64,000 bases of DNA from Rhodobacteraceae bacterium Araon29 (lineage in GTDB: Bacteria > Pseudomonadota > Alphaproteobacteria > Rhodobacterales > Rhodobacteraceae), in the NCBI GenBank assembly GCA_039640505.1, contig CP046865.1:496001-560000 (forward strand), in the 5' to 3' direction. The position numbers were made by a program, and so were the translations under genes. Below are positions 1 through 8,603 of this stretch, piece after piece. Within the stretch, counting starts at the first letter, position 1. Every line of letters starts with the position of its first letter. The notes beneath the pieces were generated by a model. That model did not search any database and was not told the DNA's origin. It saw only the letters and a program-made list of their open reading frames with translations.

Positions 1-116
1 ACCGGGCCGACTACACTATCCAAAGTCGCCGCAGGATCAACCTGACAGCCGCTTAGAAGCGCCCATAAAGAAAACACAAGGGGTACGAAGTGCGGTGGTT
101 TAGACATAAACGGCAT
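1..116 (-). CDS. N-terminal end of a lipoprotein, cut by left edge
   Basis: A minus-strand reading frame begins with ATG at 116 (or at the in-frame ATG at 107) and stays open to base 1. The 35-38 visible residues form a short basic start, a hydrophobic stretch and a lipobox ending L-L-S-G-C, followed by Q-V-D. This is a classic type II signal peptide with the Cys as lipidation site, so the product should be a membrane-anchored lipoprotein. Nothing of the mature domain is visible, so its function cannot be named. The AT-rich stretch at 117-218 would carry its promoter. Confidence 0.6.
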   Translation of the reverse strand, partial: MPFMSKPPHFVPLVFSLWALLSGCQVDPAATLDSVVGP

Positions 117-218
117 AGGTCAATATAGATTTTCTGAAAAATATACGTGACTAAATTAAGTTAAATAATGCCATGGCCATTGGCCGGTGGCAAGAGCCGC
201 TTGGCATTTGCCTTTGGC

Positions 219-1904
219 TTATTCCAATAAACGGCGGGCAATGACCTGCGCCTGAATTTCTGCGGCGCCTTCGAAAATATTCAAAATCCGTGCATCGCAT
301 AAAATCCTGCTGATTTTATATTCCAGCGCAAAGCCGTTGCCGCCATGGATTTGAAGCCCGTTATCCGCCGCCGACCATGCCACCCGTGCACCCAGCAATT
401 TGGCCATGCCGGCTTCTAGATCGCAGCGCCGGTCATTGTCTTTTTCAAAGGCACTAAAATAGGTTAGTTGCCGCGCCACCATAATTTCAACCGCCATCAT
501 CGCCAGTTTATTGGCCACCCTTGGAAATTCGATAAGGGATTTGCCGAACTGCTTGCGGTCTTGGGCATATTGCATCGACACATCCAGCGCAGATTGCGCC
601 ACACCCACGGCGCGGGCTGCGGTTTGAATACGGGCGCTTTCAAAGGTCTGCATCAGCTGCTTAAAGCCTTTGCCTTCTTGCCCGCCCAGCAGGTTTTCGC
701 CTTTGACATGAAACTGATCAAAGGCCAGCTCATATTCTTTCATGCCGCGATAGCCTAGAACCTCGATTTCGCCGCCGCTCATACCTTCGGTTGGAAATGG
801 CTCGGCATCGGTGCCCGGTATTTTTTCCGCAAGAAACATCGACAGGCCGCGATGGTCGGTGCTTTCGGGATCGGTACGCGCCAACAGTGTCATCACATGG
901 GTGCGCGATGCATGGGTGATCCAGGTTTTATTACCAGTGATACGGTAATCATCACCCTCTTTTGTGGCCCTTGTGCGCAGCGCGCCTAAATCTGATCCGG
1001 TATTGGGTTCGGTAAAGACTGCGGTTGGCAAAATCTCTGCGCTGGCGATTTTTGGCAGCCAATGGGATTTTTGCGCGTCGCTGCCGCCACATAATATGAG
1101 TTCAGCAGCAATTTCAGAGCGGGTGCCAAGCGATCCTACCCCGATATAGCCCCGCGACAGCTCTTCTGAGACCACTGCCATCGTGGCTTTGGATAGCCCA
1201 AGCCCGCCAAGGTTTTCTGGAATGGTAAGCCCGAAAACCCCCATCTCGGCCAGCTCGTCAATGATCTCCATTGGGATCAGCTCATCTTTTAGATGCCACT
1301 CATGCGCCACGGGCTCGATGCGTTCACGGGCATAGCGGCGAAACTGATCGCGAATCATTTCCAGCTCTTCATCAAGGCCGGATATCCCCACGGTGACGTC
1401 TGCATTATTTTCCTGCATCAGTGCGACCAACCGCAGACGGGCCTTTTGTGTATTGCCGTCCTGAATTAGAACGCCGACTTCTTTGGTCACAAAGCCCTGT
1501 GCCTCTGCATCCGATATGCCCATGTCATGCAAACGGATTATTTCGCTTTGGCTGATGGGTATACCGCCGTGGATTTGGCAAAGGTATTCCCCAAATGCAA
1601 TTTGCAGAATAAGCGCTTCAACCTCGCCAAAACGGCTGTCTGCATTTAGCTTTTCTGCCCACTGCTGCATTTGCTTGAGCGCTTCTGCATAGGTGGCAAG
1701 CCAAGCCAGCCCATGCGCGGCGGTTTGATTTTGTTCAACCAGTGCAGCGGAAACACGGCCCTTGGCGCAAACCTGATCGCGCAGTGCTTGCGCGGCTTGT
1801 GTCAGCAACTGATCAACTGCCCCAAGGCTGCCCGACGTCAGGTGGAGAAGATCATCTAGAATGCCCTGCTCGGAAATCCCGATATGCTGTCCTTCGTAAG
1901 CCAT
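219..1904 (-). CDS. mcd: (2S)-methylsuccinyl-CoA dehydrogenase (acyl-CoA dehydrogenase family)
   Basis: The product has 561 residues. Residues about 180-561 are a full acyl-CoA dehydrogenase fold (FTEPNTGSDLG substrate/FAD loop, C-terminal IFEGAAEIQ with the presumed catalytic base Glu545). Ordinary family members have only about 380-400 residues. The extra N-terminal region of about 180 residues is the hallmark of methylsuccinyl-CoA dehydrogenase, which oxidises methylsuccinyl-CoA to mesaconyl-CoA in the ethylmalonyl-CoA pathway for acetyl-CoA assimilation. An AAGGAA ribosome site lies 8 bases before ATG 1904. No other gene of the pathway is adjacent; the neighbours are an unrelated lipoprotein and a divergent permease. 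The family call is secure; the specific reaction is inferred from the architecture and the roseobacter-type context. Confidence 0.85.
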   Translation of the reverse strand: MAYEGQHIGISEQGILDDLLHLTSGSLGAVDQLLTQAAQALRDQVCAKGRVSAALVEQNQTAAHGLAWLATYAEALKQMQQWAEKLNADSRFGEVEALILQIAFGEYLCQIHGGIPISQSEIIRLHDMGISDAEAQGFVTKEVGVLIQDGNTQKARLRLVALMQENNADVTVGISGLDEELEMIRDQFRRYARERIEPVAHEWHLKDELIPMEIIDELAEMGVFGLTIPENLGGLGLSKATMAVVSEELSRGYIGVGSLGTRSEIAAELILCGGSDAQKSHWLPKIASAEILPTAVFTEPNTGSDLGALRTRATKEGDDYRITGNKTWITHASRTHVMTLLARTDPESTDHRGLSMFLAEKIPGTDAEPFPTEGMSGGEIEVLGYRGMKEYELAFDQFHVKGENLLGGQEGKGFKQLMQTFESARIQTAARAVGVAQSALDVSMQYAQDRKQFGKSLIEFPRVANKLAMMAVEIMVARQLTYFSAFEKDNDRRCDLEAGMAKLLGARVAWSAADNGLQIHGGNGFALEYKISRILCDARILNIFEGAAEIQAQVIARRLLE

Positions 1905-2049
1905 GAATCACTTTCCTTTTAGATTGCTTTTTTCATAATCACTTTGCACTTGCAGCGCAATAAAAATGCACATGCAGCATAAAATTTGTTGTAATCTTGC
2001 GTAATGGATTTTTGCAGCGTGGCGCAAATTGCTGTGCTAAAGCAGTCTT

Positions 2050-2817
2050 ATGGAAACTATTTGGTACACTATTTCCCCGTCGCTTTGGGCCTATGCATTT
2101 ATGGTTTCGATTTGTGCGGGGCTTATAAAAGGTATTGTAGGCTTTGCTATGCCGATGATTACAATTTCGGGTCTAAGCCTTATCCTGCCCCCTGAAATGG
2201 CCCTAGCAGGATTGATATTGCCGACCTTAGTTACCAATGGCGTTCAAGCCTTGGCCCAAGGACCAAAAGCGGCTCTTGTTTCCACGCGGCAGTTCAGTGT
2301 CTTTTTGGTGGCTGGTTTGGTTTTTTTGATGGCCAGTGCGCAGCTTGTTATGCAGATCCCCACAGCAGTATTTTTAGGCGGCATTGGAATCATGGTGGTG
2401 AGTTTTTCGCTGCTGCAGCTGAGCGGATATCGCTTTAAGGTGCGACGCGAGAATAAAGTTGTCGCCTTTTTGGTGGGATCAGTGACGGGATTTGTTGGGG
2501 GGTTATCTGGTGTTTGGGGTCCGCCAACGGTGGCCTACCTGACCGCAATGAATACCAAAAAAGAAGATCAACTGCGCGTTCAAGGCGTGGTTTACGGTCT
2601 GGGGGCCATCGCACTTTTGTTTGCCCATATCGCATCAGGTATTTTAACCTGGTCAACGGCACAGTTTTCTGCGGTTTTGGTTCTACCTGCTTTGGCGGGT
2701 CTTTGGATTGGGCGCCGCTTTCAGAAGCACATTGACCAAGCGCTGTTTTCTAAAGCCACTCTTGCCGTTTTGGTTGTGGCGGGCTTAAATCTGCTGCGTC
2801 TTGCTTGGGCCGGGTAA
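2050..2817 (+). CDS. TauE/SafE family membrane permease
   Basis: A 255-residue polytopic membrane protein with about eight hydrophobic segments. The two half-repeats typical of TauE/SafE (DUF81) proteins are visible: an early G-I-V-G-F-A motif near residue 27 and a second G-F-V-G-G-L-S-G-V-W-G-P-P motif near residue 150. Members export or import small anions such as sulfite, sulfoacetate or other organosulfur compounds, but the substrate cannot be read from the sequence. It is transcribed divergently from mcd across about 145 bases and is followed by a roughly 200-base gap before trcR, so it is probably a single-gene unit. There is no sulfonate catabolic gene next to it to suggest a substrate. 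Confidence 0.8.
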   Translation: METIWYTISPSLWAYAFMVSICAGLIKGIVGFAMPMITISGLSLILPPEMALAGLILPTLVTNGVQALAQGPKAALVSTRQFSVFLVAGLVFLMASAQLVMQIPTAVFLGGIGIMVVSFSLLQLSGYRFKVRRENKVVAFLVGSVTGFVGGLSGVWGPPTVAYLTAMNTKKEDQLRVQGVVYGLGAIALLFAHIASGILTWSTAQFSAVLVLPALAGLWIGRRFQKHIDQALFSKATLAVLVVAGLNLLRLAWAG

Positions 2818-3029
2818 GGCCAACTTGGGGTGGATTCTCATCAAAACCGGCCAATTCGCAGGGTTTTTGATAAAGTATGCCAATTTAATCCATGGCTGCT
2901 TTGGCTCTTTTCAATTGCATTCAACGGGTATATATGGGCTTTCAAGTTCCCCTACACCGGTAACCTGTCTTGAAAAAGACCGCCTGCCCGTCAGGCAACG
3001 GGGAAGATGCATGAAGGAGTGACGAGATT

Positions 3030-3779
3030 ATGGCAAAACCAATTATGGCCCGAGCAACTGCTGTTTGGCTGGTCGACAACACCACGCTGACATTCAAACA
3101 AATCGCAGACTTTGTTGAAATGCATGAATTGGAAGTGCAAGGCATTGCTGACGGCGATGTGGCCACAGGCGTGAAAGGGTTTGACCCGATTGCCAATAAT
3201 CAACTTGATGCTGCAGATATTGAAGCGGCAGAGGCAGATCCGCTGAATAAGCTGAAGCTTAAATTTAACCCCGCCGCTGTCGGCGAAGAAAAGCGCCGTG
3301 GGCCGCGCTATACGCCACTGTCAAAACGCCAGGACCGGCCGGCATCGATTTATTGGTTGGTCAAGTTTCACCCCGAACTGACCGATGGTCAAATTAGCCG
3401 CCTGGTTGGAACCACCAAGCCCACCATTCAGGCGATCCGCGAGCGGACGCATTGGAATATGTCTAATATCCAACCCATCGACCCGGTGGCGCTTGGGCTT
3501 TGTAAGCAGTCCGAACTGGATGCTATTGTTCAAAAAGCAGCAGATAAAAAGGCCGCAGAAGGTGTTGTCATGAGCGATGATGAACGCCGCAAATTGGTCA
3601 GTACCGAACAATCTTTGGGCATACCGGCGGAGCCAAAAATGCCAACCGCAATTGAAGGTCTTGAAGCCTTTTCTTTGCGCGATGAAGACGAAGAAGAAAA
3701 GTCCGATGAGGAATTTCTGGATGCGGACAGCTTCTTTAATCTTCCCGAAGGCGATCAGCCTGAGGTCGATGAAAAGTAG
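3030..3779 (+). CDS. trcR: Cell cycle transcriptional regulator TrcR (DUF1013)
   Basis: A 249-residue cytoplasmic protein of the alphaproteobacterial DUF1013/TrcR family, recognised by its conserved start (A-K-P-I-M, then A-x-x-V-W-L-V-D-N-T-x-L-T-F) and the central block R-G-P-R-Y-T-P-L-S-K-R-Q-D-R-P. A helix-turn-helix-like segment around residues 10-45 and a second around 110-140 (L-T-D-G-Q-I-S-R-L-V-G-T-T-K-P-T-I) would bind DNA. The last 35 residues are very acidic. TrcR proteins act in cell-cycle transcription control in alphaproteobacteria. AAGGAGT precedes the ATG by 9 bases. The gene is convergent with recR, with only 30 bases between the stops. Confidence 0.9.
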   Translation: MAKPIMARATAVWLVDNTTLTFKQIADFVEMHELEVQGIADGDVATGVKGFDPIANNQLDAADIEAAEADPLNKLKLKFNPAAVGEEKRRGPRYTPLSKRQDRPASIYWLVKFHPELTDGQISRLVGTTKPTIQAIRERTHWNMSNIQPIDPVALGLCKQSELDAIVQKAADKKAAEGVVMSDDERRKLVSTEQSLGIPAEPKMPTAIEGLEAFSLRDEDEEEKSDEEFLDADSFFNLPEGDQPEVDEK

Positions 3780-3803
3780 AGACCAAAAGCTTAGGGGCAG
3801 TTT

Positions 3804-3822
3804 GGCGCTCTAAAGCGCCTTT
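3804..3822 (+). terminator. Short GC stem-loop between trcR and recR
   Basis: GGCGCT at 3804-3809 pairs perfectly with AGCGCC at 3814-3819 around a CTAA loop and is followed by TTT on the plus strand. It lies 25 bases after the trcR stop and overlaps the recR stop codon, so it may end trcR transcription and could work in both directions. The U tract is short, so this is a tentative call. Confidence 0.45.
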
Positions 3823-4403
3823 CTGGCGCTTAGCGCCGCACTGATGGTGCCATCATCAAGGTAATCCAACTCGCCGCCAATCGGCACCCCTTTGGCCAAG
3901 GATGTGACCGTAACCCGGCCCTCTAACTGATCTGCAATGTAATGCGCTGTGGTCTGACCGTCTATCGTGGCGTTGAGCGCCATTATGACCTCGGTTACCT
4001 GCTCGCTGGCCACACGATCAATTAATTTTGGAATGCGCAGTTCCTCTGGCCCGATGGCATCGAGCGCTGACAGCGATCCACCTAGAACATGATAGCGGCC
4101 TTTAAATACGGCCGCCCGCTCCATCGCCCAAAGATCGGCAACATCTTCAACGACGCAAAGCGCCCCGGTGGCGCGCTGCTCATCGCTACAGATTTCGCAA
4201 ATATCGCTGGTGCCTACATTGCCGCAATTAAGGCATTCACGGGCAGAAACGGCAACCTGTTGCATGGCATCAGCCAAAGGGGTCATCAGCAGACCGCGTT
4301 TGCGGATCAAATGCAACACGGCGCGCCGCGCCGAGCGTGGCCCCAAGCCGGGAAGCTTGGCCATAAGCTCGATCAGAGCATCGATATCTTTTGTGCCGCG
4401 CAT
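3810..4403 (-). CDS. recR: Recombination mediator protein RecR
   Basis: The product has 197 residues, normal for RecR. In order it shows a helix-hairpin-helix ([12 protein letters not shown], about 18-30), a four-cysteine zinc finger (C57, C60, C69, C72), a Toprim domain ([13 protein letters not shown], about 82 onward) and the C-terminal G-V-P-x-G-G-E-L-D-Y-L-D segment. RecR works with RecF and RecO to load RecA on gapped DNA. It lies 22 bases downstream of ybaB, the usual partner. The ribosome site is weak, which fits translation coupled to ybaB. Confidence 0.96.
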   Translation of the reverse strand: MRGTKDIDALIELMAKLPGLGPRSARRAVLHLIRKRGLLMTPLADAMQQVAVSARECLNCGNVGTSDICEICSDEQRATGALCVVEDVADLWAMERAAVFKGRYHVLGGSLSALDAIGPEELRIPKLIDRVASEQVTEVIMALNATIDGQTTAHYIADQLEGRVTVTSLAKGVPIGGELDYLDDGTISAALSARKAL

Positions 4404-4425
4404 CCTATGGGTTCCAACAGCTGCC

Positions 4426-4770
4426 CTAGAACGGCAACTTCATACCCGGCGGAAGACCCATTCCTTCGGTCAGCTTGCCAAGTTCTTCTTGCGCCCGCTC
4501 GGACGCGCGTTGCTGCGCATCTTTGATCGCTGCCAAGATCAGATCTTCAACCACTTCCTTTTGGTCTTCGGAAAAAATCGACGGGTCAATATCCAAAGAG
4601 GTAAGCTCGCCCTTGGCGGTGCAGGTGGCCTTGACCAAGCCGGCACCGGACTCGCCGGTCACCAGAATCGAATGCATTTCATCCTGCATCTCGGCCATCT
4701 TGCCTTGCATTTCTTGTGCGGCTTTCATCATTTTGGCCATATCGCCAAGGCCGCCCAATCCTTTTAACAT
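4426..4770 (-). CDS. ybaB: YbaB/EbfC family nucleoid-associated protein
   Basis: A 114-residue YbaB/EbfC protein that starts [14 protein letters not shown] and has the long N-terminal helix rich in Met, Lys and Gln, followed by a small beta region (T-S-L-D-I-D-P) and a C-terminal helix. Members bind DNA as dimers and help organise the nucleoid. AGGAGA lies 8 bases before the ATG. The gene heads a two-gene unit with recR. In most bacteria dnaX lies just upstream in the same operon. Here dnaX is on the same strand but about 3.9 kb away, and oppositely oriented genes intervene, so ybaB must have its own promoter in 4771-4941. Confidence 0.95.
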   Translation of the reverse strand: MLKGLGGLGDMAKMMKAAQEMQGKMAEMQDEMHSILVTGESGAGLVKATCTAKGELTSLDIDPSIFSEDQKEVVEDLILAAIKDAQQRASERAQEELGKLTEGMGLPPGMKLPF

Positions 4771-4941
4771 TCCCGTGTCTCCTGTGGTTGCTTACGCACT
4801 ACCTAGGCGCTGAGTGGGGCAAAAACAAGCAAATTGGCATCTTTGCAAAGATTGTGAGAGCAAAAGAATTGCCACTGCTGTCTATCGGCGGATAAGCTCT
4901 GCCAAAATGGGTAGACCAAAAATCGGTTAAAGAGGTAAGCG

Positions 4942-6498
4942 ATGTTTTCACTTATGAAACCGCACCAAGGCATTGATGCGAAACTGGCCTATCAATCTGC
5001 CAGTCTGACTTTAAGCGGGCTGATAGATGTCCAAACCCGCTCTGCCCCTGATCGGGTGGCTTTAAAGGATCATGATACCCAATACACCTATGCCCAGCTT
5101 GACTGCCGTACCACCCGAATGGCACATTATCTAATAGCGCAGGGCCTTGAAAGGGGCGACCGGGTGGCGGTTCTTTCCGAAAACCGTTTGGAATATGTTG
5201 AATTGCTCTTGGCGGCCGGAAAAATTGGGGCAATCGTGGCCTGCCAAAACTGGCGCCTGTCGCAGTCCGAATTGCAACATTGTGTTGATCTTGTCAGCCC
5301 CAAGCTGTTGGTGGCATCGCCCCGCAACGCCGAGATGGCCCAAGCCGTAGGCAATGATGTTCCGGTGGTCATCTGGGGGTCTGAGGTGGAGCGCGACATT
5401 GCGGCCCAGCCTGACCGCAAAATTCCTGACCCCTGCGATCCGGAAGATGGCATTGTTATCTTATACACCAGTGGCACCACCGGCATGCCCAAAGGTGCGC
5501 TGATCAGCCACCGCGCTGAAATTGCACGGGCGTACATTCAAATGCTTGATTTACCCGCCAGTCCTGAGGACGCTTTTGTCGCCTGGGCTCCGCTGTTTCA
5601 TATGGTATCGACCGATACGGTGTTTAAAACCTTGATCCTTGGCGGGACCGTCATTGTTACAGATGGCTTTGACGCCGATGAACTGGCCGGTATCATCGCG
5701 CGTGAGCGTTTGGGAAGGCTCACTTTAATGCCCGGTATGATTGCCCAAGTGGTGACCGCTGTGCGGGCCAATGGCAGCAAGGTCAAAGGCATAAAGTGGA
5801 TTGGCGCTATGGCTGATCTCGTACCGCTTGATCAGATCGCCGAGGTCACGCGCCTGCTTGATGCGCCCTATTTGAATACGTTCGGTGCAACGGAAACCGG
5901 GTTTGCGCCGGCGTCGGCGGGGGTGATTGAAGTGGGCGAGATCGCCAAAACGCTCGACAAGCAGCAAAGCGCGCTCTGCCAGATCAAGCTGGTGGATGCC
6001 GATGATAATTCGGTTCGTGATGGCGCGCCCGGGGAACTCGCCATTCGCAGCCCGGCGCTGTTTAGTGGCTATTGGAACAACCCGGAAACCAATGCCGAAG
6101 ATTTTCGCGGTGGCTGGTTTCACATGGGCGATGTTTTTCGGCGCAATCCCGATGGCACTTTGGCCTTTGTGGACCGGCGCAAATATCTGATTAAATCGGG
6201 CGGTGAAAACATCTATCCTGCTGAAATCGAACGCGTAATTCTATCTGATCCGCGGGTTATCGAGGCCACAGTGGTGCGCAAACCCGATGATCACTGGGGC
6301 GAGGTTCCGATTGCGTTTGTGGCCCGCAAAGACCCGGCCTTAAGCGCGGCTGACCTGCTTGAGCAAATGGCCGGACAGTTGGCGCGCTATAAATTGCCCA
6401 AGCAATTCATCTTTATCTCTGAACCCGAATTTCCGCGCAGCACCACCGGCAAAATCATGCGGCACCTGCTCGAAGAGCGGCTGGACACCGAAGGATAA
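4942..6498 (+). CDS. Acyl-CoA synthetase / AMP-dependent ligase
   Basis: A 518-residue class I adenylate-forming enzyme. The P-loop-like A3 motif Y-T-S-G-T-T-G-M-P-K-G is near residues 173-184. The G-A-T-E motif, the Y-x-x-T-G-D-equivalent F-H-M-G-D and the A8 hinge R-R-K-Y-L-I-K-S-G-G-E-N-I-Y-P follow. The A10 lysine (S-T-T-G-K-I-M-R, about K504) is intact. It should activate a carboxylic acid with ATP and CoA; chain length or aromatic preference cannot be read from the sequence. It is convergent with the dioxygenase gene, and the two are not in one operon. It belongs to the block that separates ybaB from dnaX. The distance to ybaB leaves 171 bases for divergent promoters. Confidence 0.88.
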   Translation: MFSLMKPHQGIDAKLAYQSASLTLSGLIDVQTRSAPDRVALKDHDTQYTYAQLDCRTTRMAHYLIAQGLERGDRVAVLSENRLEYVELLLAAGKIGAIVACQNWRLSQSELQHCVDLVSPKLLVASPRNAEMAQAVGNDVPVVIWGSEVERDIAAQPDRKIPDPCDPEDGIVILYTSGTTGMPKGALISHRAEIARAYIQMLDLPASPEDAFVAWAPLFHMVSTDTVFKTLILGGTVIVTDGFDADELAGIIARERLGRLTLMPGMIAQVVTAVRANGSKVKGIKWIGAMADLVPLDQIAEVTRLLDAPYLNTFGATETGFAPASAGVIEVGEIAKTLDKQQSALCQIKLVDADDNSVRDGAPGELAIRSPALFSGYWNNPETNAEDFRGGWFHMGDVFRRNPDGTLAFVDRRKYLIKSGGENIYPAEIERVILSDPRVIEATVVRKPDDHWGEVPIAFVARKDPALSAADLLEQMAGQLARYKLPKQFIFISEPEFPRSTTGKIMRHLLEERLDTEG

Positions 6499-6573
6499 AC
6501 CGGCCCAAATCCACATCTGTATCGCGTCGGTATTGCGGCGTTATTGCGGAGGTGCGTTTTGCCGGCCAGCCGC

Positions 6574-7458
6574 TTAGACCGCTGCGGGGATGATTTGCAC
6601 CGCCGATAGCCCGTCGCCCTCACCAGCCGAGCAGCAAATGCTTTTCAATGTGCGCGGCTCGGCATAGGGCCATGGCTGGCCGCGGTGCAATATCGCCCGC
6701 TCATCCCAGATCAGCACATCGCCAACCTGCCAAGGGTGCGAATAAACATATTCGGGGCGGGTGCAGAACGCGATCGCCTCTTCGATCAGGGCTGCGCCCT
6801 CGGCCAGTCCCATGCCCTCGATGGCAAAGGCGTGTGAGGCAATATAAAGCGCGTCTTCGCCGGTCACCGGATTGGGCCAGATTGATCGCCACGGCCGGTC
6901 CGGCCATTGCCGCATTTCCGGCAGTGCCGCCAGCTCATCGGAAATTTTCGCCCGCGAATTTGACAGCCGGTGCCAGATAATTGCGTCCTGCAATGGCGCT
7001 TTCATCTCGGACGGCATTTCGGCCCAGGCGGCGCGGGTCGAGGCCAGCTCAGTCTCGCCGCCCTGCGATGGCACCACCTTGGCGGTTAGGATATTGACCA
7101 ATGCCGGAATGGGCAGAAAGGTGCTGTCCGTATGCCACAGCATATTGGCCTGAAGGTTTAGCGTGTGAAGGCTTTCGGCGTCACTGACCGCGCCCCCCTT
7201 GGTTTCATTGGACACTTGCGAGATTTCAAAATCAATTGCGCGTCCTGCGGCCATGGCTTCGCGGTTTTCCACCGGACCGAACAGCTCGGCGAGCCGCAGA
7301 TGGGCGGCATCATCGAGGCGCTGACGGGGAAATAAAAGCGCCGAATGCGCTTCAAACAAGGCGCGGATTTCGGCAAAATCGCCGCTTTGGGGCAGGGCGC
7401 ATAAATCCACATCATGGCAAATCGCGCCAAACTTGGGATGCAGCGGAGTGGTTTTCAT
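6574..7458 (-). CDS. TauD/TfdA family 2-oxoglutarate/Fe(II) dioxygenase
   Basis: A 294-residue Fe(II)/2-oxoglutarate dioxygenase. The metal triad is visible as His109 and Asp111 (W-H-T-D-S-T) and His258 (L-H-R-G-Q-P-W), with the 2-oxoglutarate-binding Arg269 eleven residues later (E-P-R-T). The layout resembles the TfdA/TauD group, which hydroxylates taurine, phenoxyacetates and many other acids. No sulfonate or aromatic genes lie alongside, so the substrate is unknown. It is convergent with the acyl-CoA ligase (75 bases between the stops). Strong GC-rich codon use matches the housekeeping neighbours, so there is no sign of recent transfer. Confidence 0.88.
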   Translation of the reverse strand: MKTTPLHPKFGAICHDVDLCALPQSGDFAEIRALFEAHSALLFPRQRLDDAAHLRLAELFGPVENREAMAAGRAIDFEISQVSNETKGGAVSDAESLHTLNLQANMLWHTDSTFLPIPALVNILTAKVVPSQGGETELASTRAAWAEMPSEMKAPLQDAIIWHRLSNSRAKISDELAALPEMRQWPDRPWRSIWPNPVTGEDALYIASHAFAIEGMGLAEGAALIEEAIAFCTRPEYVYSHPWQVGDVLIWDERAILHRGQPWPYAEPRTLKSICCSAGEGDGLSAVQIIPAAV

Positions 7459-7566
7459 TGTCAGGCCTCGTGATTGTCTGCGCGAAACGCTATCACAGTG
7501 GCCTTAGATGTCTATCTTGATTGCGTCACATGGGTCTAAAACCGTCACGGCTACAAAGCCGCATCT

Positions 7567-7752
7567 TTAGTTTATGTGGCCAGCGGCCTTGCAGAAATAA
7601 CCAGAGGTGGTGACTGACGCCACATTGCCTGCGCCGCATGCGGCCACCGCACGATGGGATATGATGATGACCTTTGCAGGCGCAAAACCTTCCAGCGCGA
7701 AAAGGCCAATGGCGGCACTGCCAATTGCAATAAGACCGAGCCGAAATTTCAT
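7567..7752 (-). CDS. Small exported protein sharing a duplicated signal peptide
   Basis: The frame encodes 61 residues. The first 26 residues (M-K-F-R-L-G-L-I-A-I-G then a hydrophobic core ending F-A-P-A) form a signal peptide identical to that of the gene starting at 8265. The remaining 35 residues contain two cysteines and no recognised domain. The ribosome site AGGAGAT sits 6 bases before the ATG and is part of the duplicated DNA. It could be a real small periplasmic protein, or the remnant of a duplication in which only the 5' part of the neighbour was copied onto unrelated sequence. I do not recognise a family for the mature part. Confidence 0.5.
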   Translation of the reverse strand: MKFRLGLIAIGSAAIGLFALEGFAPAKVIIISHRAVAACGAGNVASVTTSGYFCKAAGHIN

Positions 7753-7763
7753 TTAAATCTCCT
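7673..7763 (-). repeat. Direct repeat, copy 1 (RBS plus signal-peptide cassette)
   Basis: Ninety-one bases identical to 8186-8276, in the same orientation and 513 bases apart. The repeat begins exactly at the end of the signal-peptide coding region and ends just upstream of the AGGAGAT ribosome site, so it carries translation start and export signal but no promoter and no mature domain. Confidence 0.9.
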
Positions 7764-7848
7764 GTTAAAAAGTTGCGACATCCCTATCACGCAAGTCGTG
7801 CCGAGCTCCTTCCTCGCGCGACCATGCGAACATAAGTGTCGCTCTAAG

Positions 7849-8265
7849 TTAGGTATAGACGAGCCTTGTTTTTAAAATCACTTTATCGTCAGATATGAAC
7901 AGTTGAAGAGCGCGCATTGCAAAGTCAAAGACTATATATTCAGAGCATATTTCACCATTTCTTGTATGTGTTGCATTACATGGCCAACTTGCGCCCATGA
8001 GTTCAGTAACTTCATCTAACGTCTTTCCAGAAAACCCGTTAGCATTATGAATGTCGGTGATGATTGCTGCTCGCTCACGTTCTATCTGCGCGAAATGCGC
8101 AAGCTCATTTTCAACAAGATCACCTAGGAGGGCGAATTTTTTTGAGATATCTTCGTCTGTTTGTGCATAAAAAAGATCGGCGATGTTTGCAGGCGCAAAA
8201 CCTTCCAGCGCGAAAAGGCCAATGGCGGCACTGCCAATTGCAATAAGACCGAGCCGAAATTTCAT
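7849..8265 (-). CDS. Hypothetical exported protein
   Basis: A 138-residue protein with a clear signal peptide (residues 1-26, cleavage likely after F-A-P-A) followed by a mostly helical, charged mature region of about 112 residues. It contains E-L-A-H-F-A-Q-I-E-R-E-R and two cysteines (P-C-N-A-T, E-I-C-S-E) that could form a disulfide in the periplasm. I recognise no family. AGGAGAT lies 6 bases before the ATG. It sits 12 bases downstream of the small membrane protein gene and is probably cotranscribed with it. Its first 26 codons and ribosome site are duplicated exactly in the next downstream gene (start at 7752). Confidence 0.65.
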   Translation of the reverse strand: MKFRLGLIAIGSAAIGLFALEGFAPANIADLFYAQTDEDISKKFALLGDLVENELAHFAQIERERAAIITDIHNANGFSGKTLDEVTELMGASWPCNATHTRNGEICSEYIVFDFAMRALQLFISDDKVILKTRLVYT

Positions 8266-8276
8266 TTAAATCTCCT
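8186..8276 (-). repeat. Direct repeat, copy 2 (RBS plus signal-peptide cassette)
   Basis: The second copy of the 91-base repeat at 7673-7763, covering the ribosome site, start codon and signal peptide of the gene at 7849-8265. No differences were seen between the copies, which implies either a recent duplication or gene conversion. Confidence 0.9.
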
Positions 8277-8277
8277 T

Positions 8278-8511
8278 TCAGAGAATTTTGCCATCACGGA
8301 CAGAGAGCGTGCAAAATAAAAGCTCGATCAACCATCCGAAAAGAATGGCTATGGCCATGGTTAAAACGACGACAATGGTTAAATTGAGTGCGGTAAAAGC
8401 GCCAAGTATGTACCCGAGTAAGCCACCGAAAATCACTGAGACCAGCACAGCGTTCACCATCGTTACATGAAGGCTAGTTTGGCATTTGGGGCAGTTTTTA
8501 TTGATTTTCAT
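8278..8511 (-). CDS. Small membrane protein with N-terminal CxxC
   Basis: A 77-residue protein. It opens with M-K-I-N-K-N-C-P-K-C, a zinc-ribbon-like knuckle with only one Cys pair visible, followed by two hydrophobic segments (about residues 17-40 and 44-68) separated by a short polar turn. A third Cys lies near the C-terminus (L-F-C-T-L-S). It looks like a small inner-membrane protein; no family name can be given. It is the first gene of the small minus-strand unit 8511-7849 (and possibly on to 7567). A promoter-like element with TTGACA lies about 90 bases upstream. Confidence 0.6.
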   Translation of the reverse strand: MKINKNCPKCQTSLHVTMVNAVLVSVIFGGLLGYILGAFTALNLTIVVVLTMAIAILFGWLIELLFCTLSVRDGKIL

Positions 8512-8576
8512 TTTTCTAAGAATTCGGCGAGCTATTGGATGTTTTCAAAAGCAGTAGGTCTTTAATTCACCCGAAA

Positions 8577-8603
8577 AGTGTAAAACTACCCGTGTAGTGT
8601 CAA
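8577..8603 (-). promoter_or_regulatory. Possible promoter with overlapping dyad
   Basis: On the minus strand a perfect TTGACA (8603-8598) is followed by TACACT (8582-8577) after 15 bases. An inverted repeat ACTAC-N4-GTAGT (8598-8585) fills the spacer. A dyad between the -35 and -10 elements suggests a regulator site for the small membrane and exported genes downstream. The spacing is short for a standard sigma-70 promoter, so the call is tentative. The rest of 8512-8711 is AT-rich and shows no gene. Confidence 0.35.
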
